Shown here piece after piece: positions 32,700 through 44,055 of a stretch of 64,000 nt of DNA. Each line of letters starts with the position of its first letter. The stretch's first letter is position 1. A model generated the notes under the pieces. It was not told where the DNA came from. It ran no database searches and saw only the letters and a program-made list of their open reading frames with translations. The stretch is from positions 129,755 through 193,754 of the forward strand of contig NW_003209596.1 of the NCBI RefSeq assembly GCF_000006405.1, given 5' to 3'. This stretch comes from Perkinsus marinus ATCC 50983 (lineage: Eukaryota; Perkinsozoa; Perkinsida; Perkinsidae). The position numbers and the translations under genes were made by a program.

Positions 32700-35408
32700 A
32701 TGTCCCTCCTTGAGGAACAAGTAAGAATGTTCGATCCGGAGGTGGTCTCGGCTCTCATGGGGTCATCATTCATCGAGGTGAGTGGGAGGAATCTTTGTGC
32801 ATGCGTGCATGCCTGGTCGAGTGGGCAGGCTATTGAGGAGGAAGATCGAGATGCTGAGGCAGTACAGAAGCATCTCACTGAGGAGCGAGCTGCTGACTCG
32901 CACTTCCTCAAGTGGTTTGATGACTCTCATTACGAAGAACATAATCACGGACCGTTAAAGCGTAGGCGAGCCTTCAGAATTGATCAGTTTTGGGAGTATT
33001 CGTACACGTTTCGGTTGCAGTGCCAGGTGTCGTCGTTTTCTCAGCTTACCACCCCGAGGTTAAAATACGCCGGGCATTCGATCGGCTGAAGGAGTTCCTA
33101 GACATGGCCGGACAGGACATCTTTGGGAATCTTCGTCAACAGAATGCGATACTGGGAGAACAGTTCGCATCGTTGTTGGAGAGGACGGTCGGAGGTGGGC
33201 CCCTGTGGATTTTTGGTAGGGATGCTTTATAGCAGATAGCATGATAGAAGACCTGAAGGCTCTGATGGAGGTCTTTACTGCGGAGTTGGAGCTGCTAGAT
33301 AAGACTGCAAAGAACTACAAGACGGAGGCTGTAGGGAGGTGGTGTTGTAGGGGCGATGTGGTGATTCGGTGGTCTCAGCTGGCTCAAAGTGATAGGGGCG
33401 AGAAGCTGAAGGTGGAGAGTGTGAACATCGTTAAGGATGTATCGGACAAGTGGGACAAGCTGAGTAGGGCAGAGTTGGCGGAGTTATGGTATGGCGGTTA
33501 TAGGTGATGCCACAACGGAGGGGGAGGCCAGAGATATCCTTCGAGAGAACAGCGAGAAGGTTAAGACACACCTGGCCAATATCAAGTAGTAGAGGCTCGA
33601 GTTTAGAGGGGCGGGGACGGTCTGAGTTTTTTAGGGCAAGCCCGTTGATGACAGATGTCAAACCTGATTCGTGAGTCACTCTAGTGAGATCACCCTCGAG
33701 CGCCCCTTTTACTTTAGTAAGAAGGAGTTCTTCACTGAGATGGCAGGGGAGTTGATCGGACAGATGCGGTCCTATGTCCCTACTAGTGATAAGTAGTACT
33801 GCTCGAGAGAACAACGGGTATTACTCTAGACTTGCTGTGCCTCAGACGGGTCGAGGATCCCGACCATCTGGCTGACATTCAGTGGTCAGTTGGCACGCAC
33901 GGCTTCGCCTCTAGGGCTAACGACCTGCACGCCTTCATGGACCTGTTGGCCAAGTTGCATGGTGGGGCTTGGTTGCTGGTCTGCTGTGGAGGAATCGAAT
34001 GATGTCAGTGCTGTTGAAGGAAACAGCGGCGAAGATTCGCTTGGACACCTACGTGGGAAAAGGGGTCTACACCATGCCCTGGCCAAAGGGGAAAAGGGTG
34101 ATCCTGGTCTGGCCTGCTGTGAGTGGGACTGAGCTCTTGTTTAGGATGACCAGCAGGAAGAGGGCCGCATTAGAGCTCTCCTGGGGAAGTACCATTCAGT
34201 GTTGGGAACCAATGATCAGGATGTGAGTCAATGTCATGGTTGGCGGGGACGGTGTGATGCTTAGGAGTACTATGCGGAGAAGAAGAAGCGGTTGGAGCCG
34301 CTGCAGATGTTCTCGAGAAAGTATGGCACTCAGGGGAAGCTGATAGGAGGTGGAGGAGGAAAGCAGGATAGGGGTGTGGGAGGTGGCAGCTCCGCGAAGC
34401 ATGAGGAGGAAGGGGAGGAAACATCCTTCATTGAGGTGAAGAAAGGTCTTGATTTGGAGAAGCTCGTCCAGGAGGTCTCGAAGGACATGGTCAACTCGGA
34501 GGCTGCAGTGGTAGGTCAGCTGATGGTGGAGGGGAGCCGGTGGGGTGGCTGCGAGTGGCAGTTGGTTTCAGGCGGAAGCCGACGCGGAATTATCGAAGAA
34601 GGGTGGCACGAAGGTCTCTGTTGACGACGAGGAGGAGCGTAGCCGTGCTGAGCAGAAGGGCCGTGGAGAGCATGAGATTGGGGAACACCATGGAGGAGGA
34701 GAAGAGGAGGAGGAAGAGGAGCACGACACCATGGATGACGATGACCACGAGGAGGGTGGTGCAGATGGGAGGGACAGACACGAGGACGACCACCACCACA
34801 GTAGTGTTGCACCCGGGTCTGATGCTGCCCACAAGGCTGGAGATGGTGGGCATGGAAGTGGTGGCAATGATGACCATCATGTACACGAGCACGAGGATAT
34901 TGGAGGTGGGGATGGGTTACCGTTATGGATCTCAACGGAGCCACTGTCCATAGATCAGCAAGGCAGCGGTGAATACGACTATTTGGATGGCGTTAAGGAG
35001 CTTTTTGATGAAGACCAAGAGGGTGGGGACCGCTCTGGTGGGAGATGGGCACTTCGTAGGTTACTGTTAGGCAAGAAGGAAGGCTCTTCGAGCTTTGTGG
35101 AGAGGCGGGTTGAGGTGTCTGTTCATGGCGCACAGACGACGAAGACACCGAAACGGCCGACCAAGGCCTCTGGTAGCCTCCTACAGGCAGGCCCGGGTGG
35201 AGGTGACGATGAGGAGGAGATGGAGGAGGACGGCGGTGAGGAGGATATGGAGTTCGCGGGAGATGATGAGGAGGAGGAGGAACATGGCGCCGGTGATGGT
35301 GATGATGATGAAGAGGAGGGAGACCATGGTCATGCTGGTGATGATGGAGAGGGGACGACGAATCAGCAGCAGGGGGAGAGCGTGGATGGTCAGGGAGAAG
35401 AGGTATAG
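32700..35408 (+). CDS. Unrecognised multi-exon protein with very acidic C-terminal tail
   Basis: The first exon is 32700-32777 (MSLLEEQVRMFDPEVVSALM), joined in phase to 32829 (AIEEEDRDAEAVQKHL). Further coding blocks include VKIRRAFDRLKEFLDMAGQ (33060-33190), MIEDLKALMEVFTAELELLD (33241-33330), KVESVNIVKDVSDKWDKLS (33410-33480), LERPFYFSKKEFFTEMAGEL (33690-33760), TYVGKGVYTMPWPKGKRVIL (34045-34110) and a Lys/Gly-rich block (34270-34460). The last exon (about 34560-35408) is dominated by Asp, Glu, His and Gly, with runs of up to seven Glu. I cannot name a family. Helical, coiled-coil-prone segments and a histone-chaperone-like acidic tail are visible, but no function should be assumed. The 3' boundary could instead continue into the next gene. 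Confidence 0.5.
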
Positions 35409-35559
35409 AGGCTGCGCCCTAAGTCGCTAATCTCAAAATCATTAACCTCATTGTTGATTCGTTGGAGCTGAGATCTGGCGGTAGTGGACGACGTGTCCTT
35501 CTTAGGGTAACCATGCTCATTATGATGTAGAAGGACTAGACCAGGGAATAGGAGAAGGG

Positions 35560-38500
35560 GAAGCAGGCGATGTGGGTCTCAGCAGTACGGTAGAGTAACA
35601 ATCTGCTCTCCAGGGCAAGGCGGAGCTCCTAGACGTTCGGCTGACGATGGAAGGGTCCGTGCCAATGACAGTAGATGCTCTTAAGAAGAGTGAAGAGCAC
35701 CCCAAGGAGAATATGGAGGAACAGCAGGACGTAGGCTGAGCACCTGCCTTGAGCAACGGTCAGGAAGTGTCAGGTTTTGCTGGTGAAATATCAAGTGCTG
35801 GTATCAAGGATCGATGGGGCGATCAATGCTTTGAGGGCAACTGGCATGATCAGGGACTCACTGCTTGCCTTTGCTGATAGGATTGAGGAGTCTAGTAGTA
35901 ATCTGATTGAGAAGTGACGGAGGAGTGGTATGAGAATGAGTTTGAATTTGTGTGGTTTTATTAGAATGTGGCTGACAAATAAGAAGGAGGTGCGCCGTAT
36001 CATAGGCGACAAGGGAGTGTTGAAACTGGACGAGATCAATCCCTCTGGTACGTGGGCGCAGTCCATCGCGTCTCTCGCAGTGTTTCTGTAGAGTCTCGGA
36101 AGCACGTGGTGAATGCTTATGAGAAGCTGGTGAGGATGTACGTATTGATTGAGAAGGCTCGGGCCGCCTGGAAACTTGTTGGGCCTCAGTACAGCGAGTG
36201 GGGCTCCGAGGTGATGAGGTGTGCTAGAATATTTGTTCGCTGATCTCAACTGAGCTCGGGAGTTCATATACGAGTTCGGGTAGAAATGTACAAAACCAAT
36301 GAGAATTTCTCAAGAATTTCCTCTTAAGTATCATATTGTCACCGCACATGTAGTTGACCATGTTGCTGCTGCTGTTGGCAGTATGTAGAATGGTAGTAGG
36401 ATCGCGAAGCGGACGAGTCAGCATTGGGAGAGCCAGAGGCGGCATCAGCTGTGGGAGTACCTGGGATCGACGACTATCGTACGAGTAAACCCTACTCATC
36501 ACCTGAGAGTGAGTGAATTCTGCTAAGCTGCGTGGCTCTGCATTGAAGTGGTTGTTGTGGTAGGGTCTTCCAAGACGGCAGGGAATGTGTGGTACGTGAT
36601 GAGAGATCGGTACTTTGGGGAGAAACTGTGTCAGTGTCTGTTGGACACAGAACATGATGCTCTGATACACAACATACGCAAGGCCATGGAGGTTCCGGAG
36701 GATGTAGGCCGTAGCACGCAGATCTTGCCGATGCCCTGGAGTGAACTGCTGTATTGGAATATATGTTCGCTCTCCTCAGCTGAGCTCGGGAGTTTTCTCA
36801 CTAATTATAGGAGTTTATAGACGACATGAAGTAGAAGTGTATAAACACCAATGAAAAATTTCCTAAAATCCCCTCAGAATTTTTTTATTGTCACCGACAT
36901 ATGTGGTAGTGCTCGTGCAGGCCTGTGATCCGGCTACTATCTGGAGTGAAGGGCAGGTGATACCAGAGATCAACATCGAAGAGGAAGATCCGAATGATCA
37001 CGAGCTGCAAGGCAAGGTCACGCCAGAGTCGGAGGAGACAGATGTCTAGTATGTGGGCGCATGAACTCAGTGTTATTTCTAGATCAGCTGATGGTGTCTT
37101 GTTCGCGGGTGCTTGTGTCTGCGCAGTGCGAGGATTTTTCAATGGTTTACGGCAGTCCATCTACGGCCTCCTCTGCTGCTAGTAGCGATGGAGGGCAGGT
37201 CATGGAGGAGAGTGGTGAGCAGGTGAGCTGCCGTGAATGTGTAGGAGCAACTTGATGCAGATGAGAGAGACTCTACGATGACCATGTCATTGGGGCCTCC
37301 AACCAGTAGCGACTATCCCAGCGCCAACACCAGCTCGCTGGAAGAATCGTCCGTGGATGTTTCGAGTGTGAATATTGACGCGGTCTTGGCATCATCGAAC
37401 CAGGCAGTGACAGCTGCCAGGCCTTCCTCTACGTTTCGTGGCTACTCTGAAGAGGTGGTCAGGTGAGGAGCTACGTATAGTGTTAGTGTAGAAGATTGCT
37501 GTAGGGCTGAGCTCAGCTTGCGGGATGCGGCCATACAGGACTTGCAACGTGGTCTCTCTCTCAAGGCTACGGAGGTGATAATTTCGTGGCGCGTGACGCT
37601 TTCGGTCTCCAGCTCCTACGCAGGTGAAGCGTCTTGAGAATGAGCGCGACTCGTTGGTGGAGGAGCTCGGGAAGGAACGGGCTGCTAGGGAAAGAGCAGG
37701 GCGAATGGAAACCGAAGCTCAGCGGCAACTAGGAGAATTGAAATTAGATTATGGTAAACCGGAGTGACTGAGGCGAACGGTATTCGAACTGTTTTCAGAA
37801 ATGTCGCAAACCTCCCTGCAGGCCCGGGTCCAATCTTTGGCGGAGTCGTTGAGAGCCTCTGAAGAGAAGTGTGCTGAGCTGGAGGGTTACGGTATGCGGT
37901 ACAAGGCAGTTGAAGACGAAGTAAAGAGGCTTCGAAAAGAACTCGAGGTGCGGTATGGACAACGATGGAGGGAATTGTGATGGTGGTGTTGTAGGAAGCT
38001 CGAGAGGTCTCCTCAGCTTCGGCGGCCAGTCTGCATAAGCTCGCTGCGGAGATGAGCTCACAGGCTGAGACATTAGCCCAGGCTCAAGTGAGTGGAGGGA
38101 TTGCTGTGGGCATGTGGTTGTTGGTGTGAACCAAACCCTTTTGCGAAGTGATATTTTCAACACCTTCGAAAATCTACTTTGAGTAATGTCAACATGATAA
38201 CAACGTGAATCGATTAAAATCACTTCAGAAGCGTTCCGTAGTCTTTATTCGTACTCTCGCATGAGAAAGCCATCTTTAAAATCTAGATATGCATAACTGT
38301 TTGCTTCGCACTGTAGAGTGAGCGAGACCTGGCTCGTCGGGATCGAGATGCAATAGAAAGGCAGATGAAGCACTTGGAGATGGAGTGTGAGAGGAAAGAC
38401 AGGTCGCAGTGAAATTCGGAATAGCAGCTTTGTAAGGGATATGTGCCAGGGACTTGGAGGCTGCGGAGGCGAAGTTGAGCGTGGTGAAAGCCAGAAAAAG

Positions 38501-40641
38501 GGAGCTGGCTGCTGCGAACGAGAGGTGGGCTCTAAAAGGCACTATGGACGAGTCGTTGCTACTAGGGACAGTGCTACGACGGTTGCTGAGGCTCAGAGGA
38601 GGGTGGATGCCGAGATTGCGCGGCTGACTGAGAAGCAGGAGAGGGAGGTCAGTCAGATCAGTGTGGGGGAATATATGCACATGGTCAACTACATGTGTTG
38701 GCAAATTTTGGGAAATCATCGTTGGTTTTCGTAGACTTTTACCCAAAGTCCTGCGTGGATTTCCATAATGTAGCGAGGAAACTTACACGAGCTCAGTTGA
38801 GGAAACCAATCATATATTCCCACACGGGGTTAGGGAGTGACAGATCAAACTGGTCCTCCAGTTGTAGTGCAGGTTATAGCGGTCAAACAGCGGCTTGTGG
38901 AACTCCACTCTAGGGAGATCGAGGGGCTCAGGGTAGGGTGCATCGCGGCGTTGTATGTGTGAATCGGTGTGAACTGGGTAGGCTCAGCTGGGCATGGCTG
39001 AATCAGCTCGATTGCAAGCCTCGCGGAGAGCTGAGGAGTTGGAGGCAACTTGTGATGAGTTGAAGGTAGACAGTTTCTTTATGACGTATAGAGGAGGAGT
39101 TTGCAGGTTGCTCACGCTCGCTCTACTGCGGCTCTCCAGCGTGAGCTCGTTGAGGCTCAAGGCATGCTGCAGTTACAAGTGAGTGGATGGACATGGGACA
39201 AGATTAATATCCCCTCACTGGCAGAGGTTTGAGACGGAACGCGCGACCAATCTTGCCGAGGACCGAGCGGCTGTTGTGGAGGAGATGCAACAAGAGTGTA
39301 AAGTTCTGAGGAGCAAAGTTGAAGTAAGTGGAAAACTTCCCCAGCGGTAGCATATAAACTGTTGTCAGTTGTTGCGGACTGAACTGGACGAGGAGCGAAC
39401 GTCCAAAGTAAGGGAGCTGAGCTCAGTGCGAGGCGAGATCGCGGTGTTGCGGGAAAGGCTGAGCTCGTATGAAAAAATGGAGGAAGATATGACTATAGCA
39501 GTTCAAGCAGCTATCTCTCTGGAATCGACATGTGAAAGTGGCATGGTTGTTGTCAGTTTTGGTTAGGGGGAGATTGGCAGGCACACCGGGTGGTGACACG
39601 GGTGGAAACGACGCAGTGATTTCGGAGGTGTTGGGGTCGATCCCAGTGACTTCTCGCAGGAGGGTCAAGGAGAACCTCCTCCTCACGAGGCGCTTGCAGG
39701 ACCTCACGGCTCAGCTAACCAGTTACAAACAGAAATACGAAACGGCGTAATGACGCTAGTGATGATGACCCTGTCGTGCCCTTATTGTGCGATAGTTTAC
39801 GACATATTTCGTTCCTGTGTATTCGTATGGCAAATTTTACATTTTGTCATCAAAGGAGTTTTATCCTAGTGATGAGGAAAACACAAATGAAAATTATATT
39901 TGACAATTATTGCATACCACGAATATCGCGCTTTTCACTGAGTATTACGCCACTTGACGTAAAACGGGTGAAACTCCAATAAATAGTATGACTAAATATA
40001 TAGATGGAGTTTCACCCGTTTTACGTGAAGTGGCGTAGTACTCTGCGAAAAAGGCGATATTCGCGGTATGCAGTAGTCGTGAAATATGTTTTTCGCACTA
40101 GTGTTTTTCATACTATGGGTGAAATCCTAGTATTTTTTATTATTGCCTCAGGACTAGGGAGGCTGATGCTCTTCGAGAAGAACTGGAAGTGTCCACGAAA
40201 AGGCTAGGGGAAGCTTCTAGACCTCAACAATACATCGCCGAAAGTCTTAAGTATGGAGGGAATCACTCGCAGATGTTTCCTCATCCTGTGGACCTCAGAA
40301 ATCGAGATCTTGAGATTGCGAAGTATCGGGCACGGCTAGGCGAGGCGGAGGCGGAGGTGAGCTGCGATGTACCCAAACATTCCACATGGTTTCCTTCATA
40401 TGAGATATCGAAGTTACACAAGGAGCTCGAGGGCTCACGAGAGAAGATTGCCGAGGTGGAAGGGGATATACGTCGGTTACTGTCTCTGAGAAGCAAAGGA
40501 AGCCACAAGCACTCGATGAAAACCGCGCTGCCAGGGGGAGCTCGTTCGCTCGCCTCAACTATCGCCACATTGCGATCTACTTTGCCTGTGAATGTTCAAA
40601 ACAATTGTCCAGTGATACTGGAACCGTCGGGCATGCAGTAA
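35560..40641 (+). CDS. Long coiled-coil protein, many exons
   Basis: A chain of short plus-strand exons encodes almost uninterrupted heptad-like, charged sequence, for example AELLDVRLTMEGSVP (about 35620), HVVNAYEKLVRMYVLIEKAR (36105-36165), RLENERDSLVEELGKERAAR (37625), QARVQSLAESLRASEEKCAE (37812), EAQRRVDAEIARLTEKQERE (38588-38650), ELDEERTSKVRELSSVRGEI (39378) and READALREELEVSTKRLGEA (40153). It ends at TAA by 40641 after a Ser-rich tail. Introns with confirmed phase include 36219-36399, 38663-38872 and about 39748-40151; the last contains two MITE-1 copies. It resembles myosin-tail, golgin or centrosomal proteins in composition only. The start exon is not identified, and part of the 5' end may belong to the preceding gene. 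Confidence 0.55.
36217..36375. mobile_element. MITE-2 copy nearly coextensive with an intron
   Basis: Starts GGTGTGCTAGAATATTTG and ends near GTAGTTGACCATGTTGC. The intron 36219-36399 begins within the element's first bases (GTGTGC) and ends about 25 nt after it. The join after WGSEVM keeps the phase into IAKRTSQHWESQRRHQ. Confidence 0.65.
36748..36916. mobile_element. MITE-2 copy nearly coextensive with an intron (second example)
   Basis: Starts CTGTATTGGAATATATG and runs to CACCGACATATGTGGTAGTGC. A phase-consistent intron of 170 nt (36741-36910) covers almost exactly this element, and alternative splice sites also fall within about 10 bp of its ends. The flanking exons encode LPMPW and VQACDPATIWSEGQ. 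Confidence 0.65.
38659..38825. mobile_element. MITE-2 copy supplying a 5' splice site
   Basis: Inverted orientation. Left CAGTGTGGGGGAATATATG and right CATATATTCCCACAC are near-perfect inverted termini. The preceding exon (ending EREVSQIS at 38662) uses the GT in the element's fourth and fifth bases as donor; the acceptor at 38871-38872 is 47 nt past the element. Confidence 0.75.
39855..39977. mobile_element. MITE-1 copy 9
   Basis: Left terminus GGAGTTTTATCCTAGTGATG (diverged), right terminus CGGGTGAAACTCC. One of two copies in a single intron of the coiled-coil gene. Confidence 0.65.
40006..40127. mobile_element. MITE-1 copy 10, inverted relative to copy 9
   Basis: Starts GGAGTTTCACCCGTTTTACG and ends CTATGGGTGAAATCC. 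It lies 28 bp from copy 9 in the opposite orientation, so the two could fold into a long hairpin within the intron of about 404 nt (39748-40151). Confidence 0.7.
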
Positions 40642-40727
40642 TTTGCGACTACTTTCTGTCACTGATATACTGTGTTGGGTCTTTACGGTGGCTCCATGTA
40701 TTTGATAGTTGCATTGTAGCCTTTTGA

Positions 40728-43163
40728 ATGGCGAGCCGCACGAGTAGCATTACCGCACTGGAGTCTGTCTATCGCAGGATGGGCCGTAGGGCTGCGAACA
40801 TTGATGCAATTGTTGACCATCTCAGACGTCTCCGAACAGATGACTTGGTATACGGCCTCAACAGGCTAGGTTCTGCTGCTGGGGGATGTCAAGGAAAGGA
40901 GGGATTTTGGGAGGCGGCCACGATCGAGCTTCGAGGACGACTAAATGAGATGGTATTAACTCAAGGGGCTCATTCAGCTGAGACAAAAAATGTTCACCAG
41001 ATGAAAATGTTCCTAAATGCAAATTCGAAAGGAAACTGTTGGCAGAATATGATTTTTCGCATGTGGAAAGTTGGAAATGAGTTCCTTCCTGGATGAATCG
41101 TTAGTATTAGTTGCAGTCTGAGAGAGAGGCTAGCAATTGCTTGTTTGTTCAGACCCCAACGCATCTAGGCCTCGCAGCTAGCCTTCTCTCGAGTTTGCCT
41201 TCTATCGATCATTCTATGAGGAAAGAGGTTCTATCGGCTGTAGCGATGAAGATGATGACAGGGAGCACTGCGAAGGGCAGTTCAGCAATAGACCTCAAAG
41301 ATTTGTCAAGGTGTCTCCACGCGGTCGCCAAGTAATAGGCTCATGCCATGGTAGCGAGCGCCTCGTATGTAGCTTCGCTTCAGGAATGGCGATAGCAATG
41401 GGATAGGGAAATTGGTTGGCGTCAATCTGGACTCGAGATCGGTGTCATATGGGAACGCTCAGGACTGTGCTATGGCTGCTGGGGCTCTAGCCAAGGCTGG
41501 AAGCAGCGTGGAAACTCGTCGACTTATGGCCAAACTTGCCCGGAGGAGCGTTGAAGTCTCGGAAGACTTCACACCTCAGGGAATTGCTATGCTTTGTAAT
41601 GCGTATGCCAAGGCCGGCGTTAGAGAAGGGGAATCTCTTATACGTTTCTTGGTGCCTAATATTGTCCTCAAGGCTGCTGAGTTCACTGGAGTCGACTGTG
41701 CAATCGTATTGAATGCCTTCGCGCGGCTGAAAATTAAGGATGAGCCCGCCCTGCAGCGGCTCAGTAAGAGAGTGACGGAGCTCTTGAGAGAGAACCATGG
41801 CGGTGGTAATAGTCTAGGTCGAGTTGCGACACAGTCACTTAACGCCATGGCGAAATTGAATTATATAGATGCCGGTTTTATACGAGCTATACTCGTTTGG
41901 TGCGAGAAGGAGTCTACTGATATTGCCAGGTGGAGCCCGCAAGACATGTCCCTTTTCTGTCATGGTATCGTCCGGGTCGGTGGTCGCCCCTCAAAGGAGC
42001 TCATATCTCGCTTGGCAGAGACGGCTTCCTCTCGAATAAGCGAGTTTGACGGTCAGGCTATCTGTCTGGTCTGGGGGGCACTGGCCGATCTCGAGGTGCC
42101 TCTCTCACTCGTGCGTAACGTGTTTGAAGTTGGCTCCAGGCGTTTGGCTGAATGTCGAAGTAAGTCAGCTAAGGACGCTGTTTATAGTCTGCATGCTATG
42201 GCCAAGGTTGGTTACTATGACTGGGCCTTCCTTGAAACAGTGGTGGTTGGGTCCTTATCTGGTAGAATGGGAGCTCTCGTGAAGCATAGCCAGCTCATTG
42301 CAATGCTGTCGCCCGACATCGCCACGTACTTGACTGGGGGCCAGCCCACCGAGCGGCAGAGGGTCGTGGCGGAGGAATTCCTGGCGAACTTGGTGGAGTT
42401 GTTACAGAGCGAGCCGAGCCTTATGGGAAAAGATCTCACGAGTGGTCAGTTGGCGATGTTCCTCCTTGGTTTGGCTAGATGCAACCATAGCAAGGCAGTG
42501 GAATTTGCCAGCGGAGTGGTACCGTTAATAGCGTCGAAAATGGCACCTGTCAGCGGTGACACGAGGCCGTTGGCTGTTGTACTCACCGCGCTAGCATTGC
42601 TTGACTTTACTCCCCAGAAGGCGCTACTAGACCTCTTGGGCAAGGCCTATTGGGAAAGGGTGGATTGGTTGGGAGATTCAGTACAGCAAATAGACCCGTG
42701 TCTCAATGCCCTTCTACGGCTAGACTTGGTTCACCGAGCTATGCCGCTTTGGAGAGGATTGCTGAAGTCGCGTATTAATTCCGCGATGGATCATAGCTCT
42801 ATTGCAGCGGGTGGTGAGAAACTTGCCATCGCGGCTCATGCCGTCTCAATGGCGACCGGCGTGCTCCCGAGAGTATTCATGGGGGCATTGGTGCATCTCG
42901 ATGAGGTCGGCTGTAGGCAAGTACTCGGGGCCCTCCTCGGTTCTGGGGTTAGGAACCTCGACGCGCTGCCCTTGGCAACGCTACGAGACCTGATCAAAGC
43001 GGAGGCTGGTACGCCTCGATCGGGTAATGGTAGGATCCACTCTGAAGTTGGGACGGTATTGGAGCTGCAGATGGGCCTGCCAGTCGTGAGCGAGGCTGTG
43101 GTGGCCGACCTTTTCCTCGTAGACTTGCTAATTGACGTTTCTGATTATGTTGATGTTTCATGA
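40728..43163 (+). CDS. Helical-repeat protein resembling organellar OPR/HPR/FAST-type RNA binders
   Basis: Three exons join in phase: 40728-40952, 41117-41331 and 41384-43163, giving 739 residues. A degenerate repeat of roughly 35-45 residues recurs, with a signature like [D/Q]-x6-NA-[hydrophobic]-A-[K/R]-[L/A]: AMAAGALAKAG, AMLCNAYAKAG, AIVLNAFARLK, TQSLNAMAKLN, LFCHGIVRVGG, CLVWGALADLE and YSLHAMAKVGY. Such repeats mark heptatricopeptide/octotricopeptide and FAST/RAP families, which bind organellar RNA in alveolates and algae. I see no RAP domain at the C-terminus. A targeting peptide is possible: MASRTSSITALESVYRRMGR is Ser/Arg-rich and lacks acidic residues in its first ten positions. Family assignment is by pattern, not search. 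Confidence 0.65.
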
Positions 43164-44055
43164 CCCGAGGCGGAGTTTGGTTCATGTCAGTAGTTGCGAA
43201 GAACTTTGAGAAAGAAACTTCGAATTCATACAAAACGAAAGTGATCTCGTTGGGAATCTGGTGCTCCACACTGCTTTGCTCCTTGCTCGCTTTGCTTCGA
43301 AAGGTTCCAACTCGATCTCATGCGGATTTCTGATGGAAACTCGGTGTACTAACGCATGCCAAATACATCCACATACGTATTGACGATCGAGTACCAGTGG
43401 GAATGTACTTCTTCGAAGAACATTCTATTCGAACTGGATACACGAAGTCGTACAGCCATCGAGGTTGGTGATAACAACGATAAAGAATTCACCAGTATTC
43501 ATAGGGACCTCGAACTCAACGATCACCAGGGAAATCGTTCACGACTATGGGGGCCGACAAACTGGCACAATCGTGTTTAGGAAGACAAAACATGTTCGCG
43601 TATCAGTTGGTCAATATTCGAGTTATGTGTAATAACCAGATAATTTTGCGGTCTGTTGTTATAGACGATTTTTACGATTATTGGATCGAAACTCATCGAA
43701 GGTGACTTGAATTGGTAGAAATGTATGAAAGCCCATTATGCACAAACTTCTGAATGGTGAGCGACTCGTGCGAAAAGTATTCCGAAGAAGAACAGGTTTC
43801 CTGGTACATCCTTATGGAAGTTTGTTATAAGAATCTCATGTACTCGATGCTATCTAATGCATGCGTGATATACGTGTCCAGTACAAAGTGAAATTTGCTA
43901 GTGTTCCACATTATGAGGCTGGACTTCCAATGTGTCATGACCCGAAATGTACTTCTGTTGGAGATTCCAACTTGGAGTTGGTCGACTTCAAGTGACTTAA
44001 CACTGGCCAGATGAACGGAAACTTTCGATCAACACACAGTGAGGGGGAATAGCAA
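43164..44055. other. Intergenic, nothing recognised
   Basis: No convincing exon, repeat or element. The small frames here lack domain features or splice context. Confidence 0.4.

Noticed and set aside
34516-34944. His/Pro-rich and Ser-rich minus-strand frames
   Set aside because: Reverse translation of the acidic GAG/GAT-rich tail; composition artefact.
1001-40127. CRISPR-like spaced repeats
   Set aside because: The recurr­ing short motifs are inverted-repeat termini of dispersed elements, not regularly spaced direct repeats, and the genome is eukaryotic.
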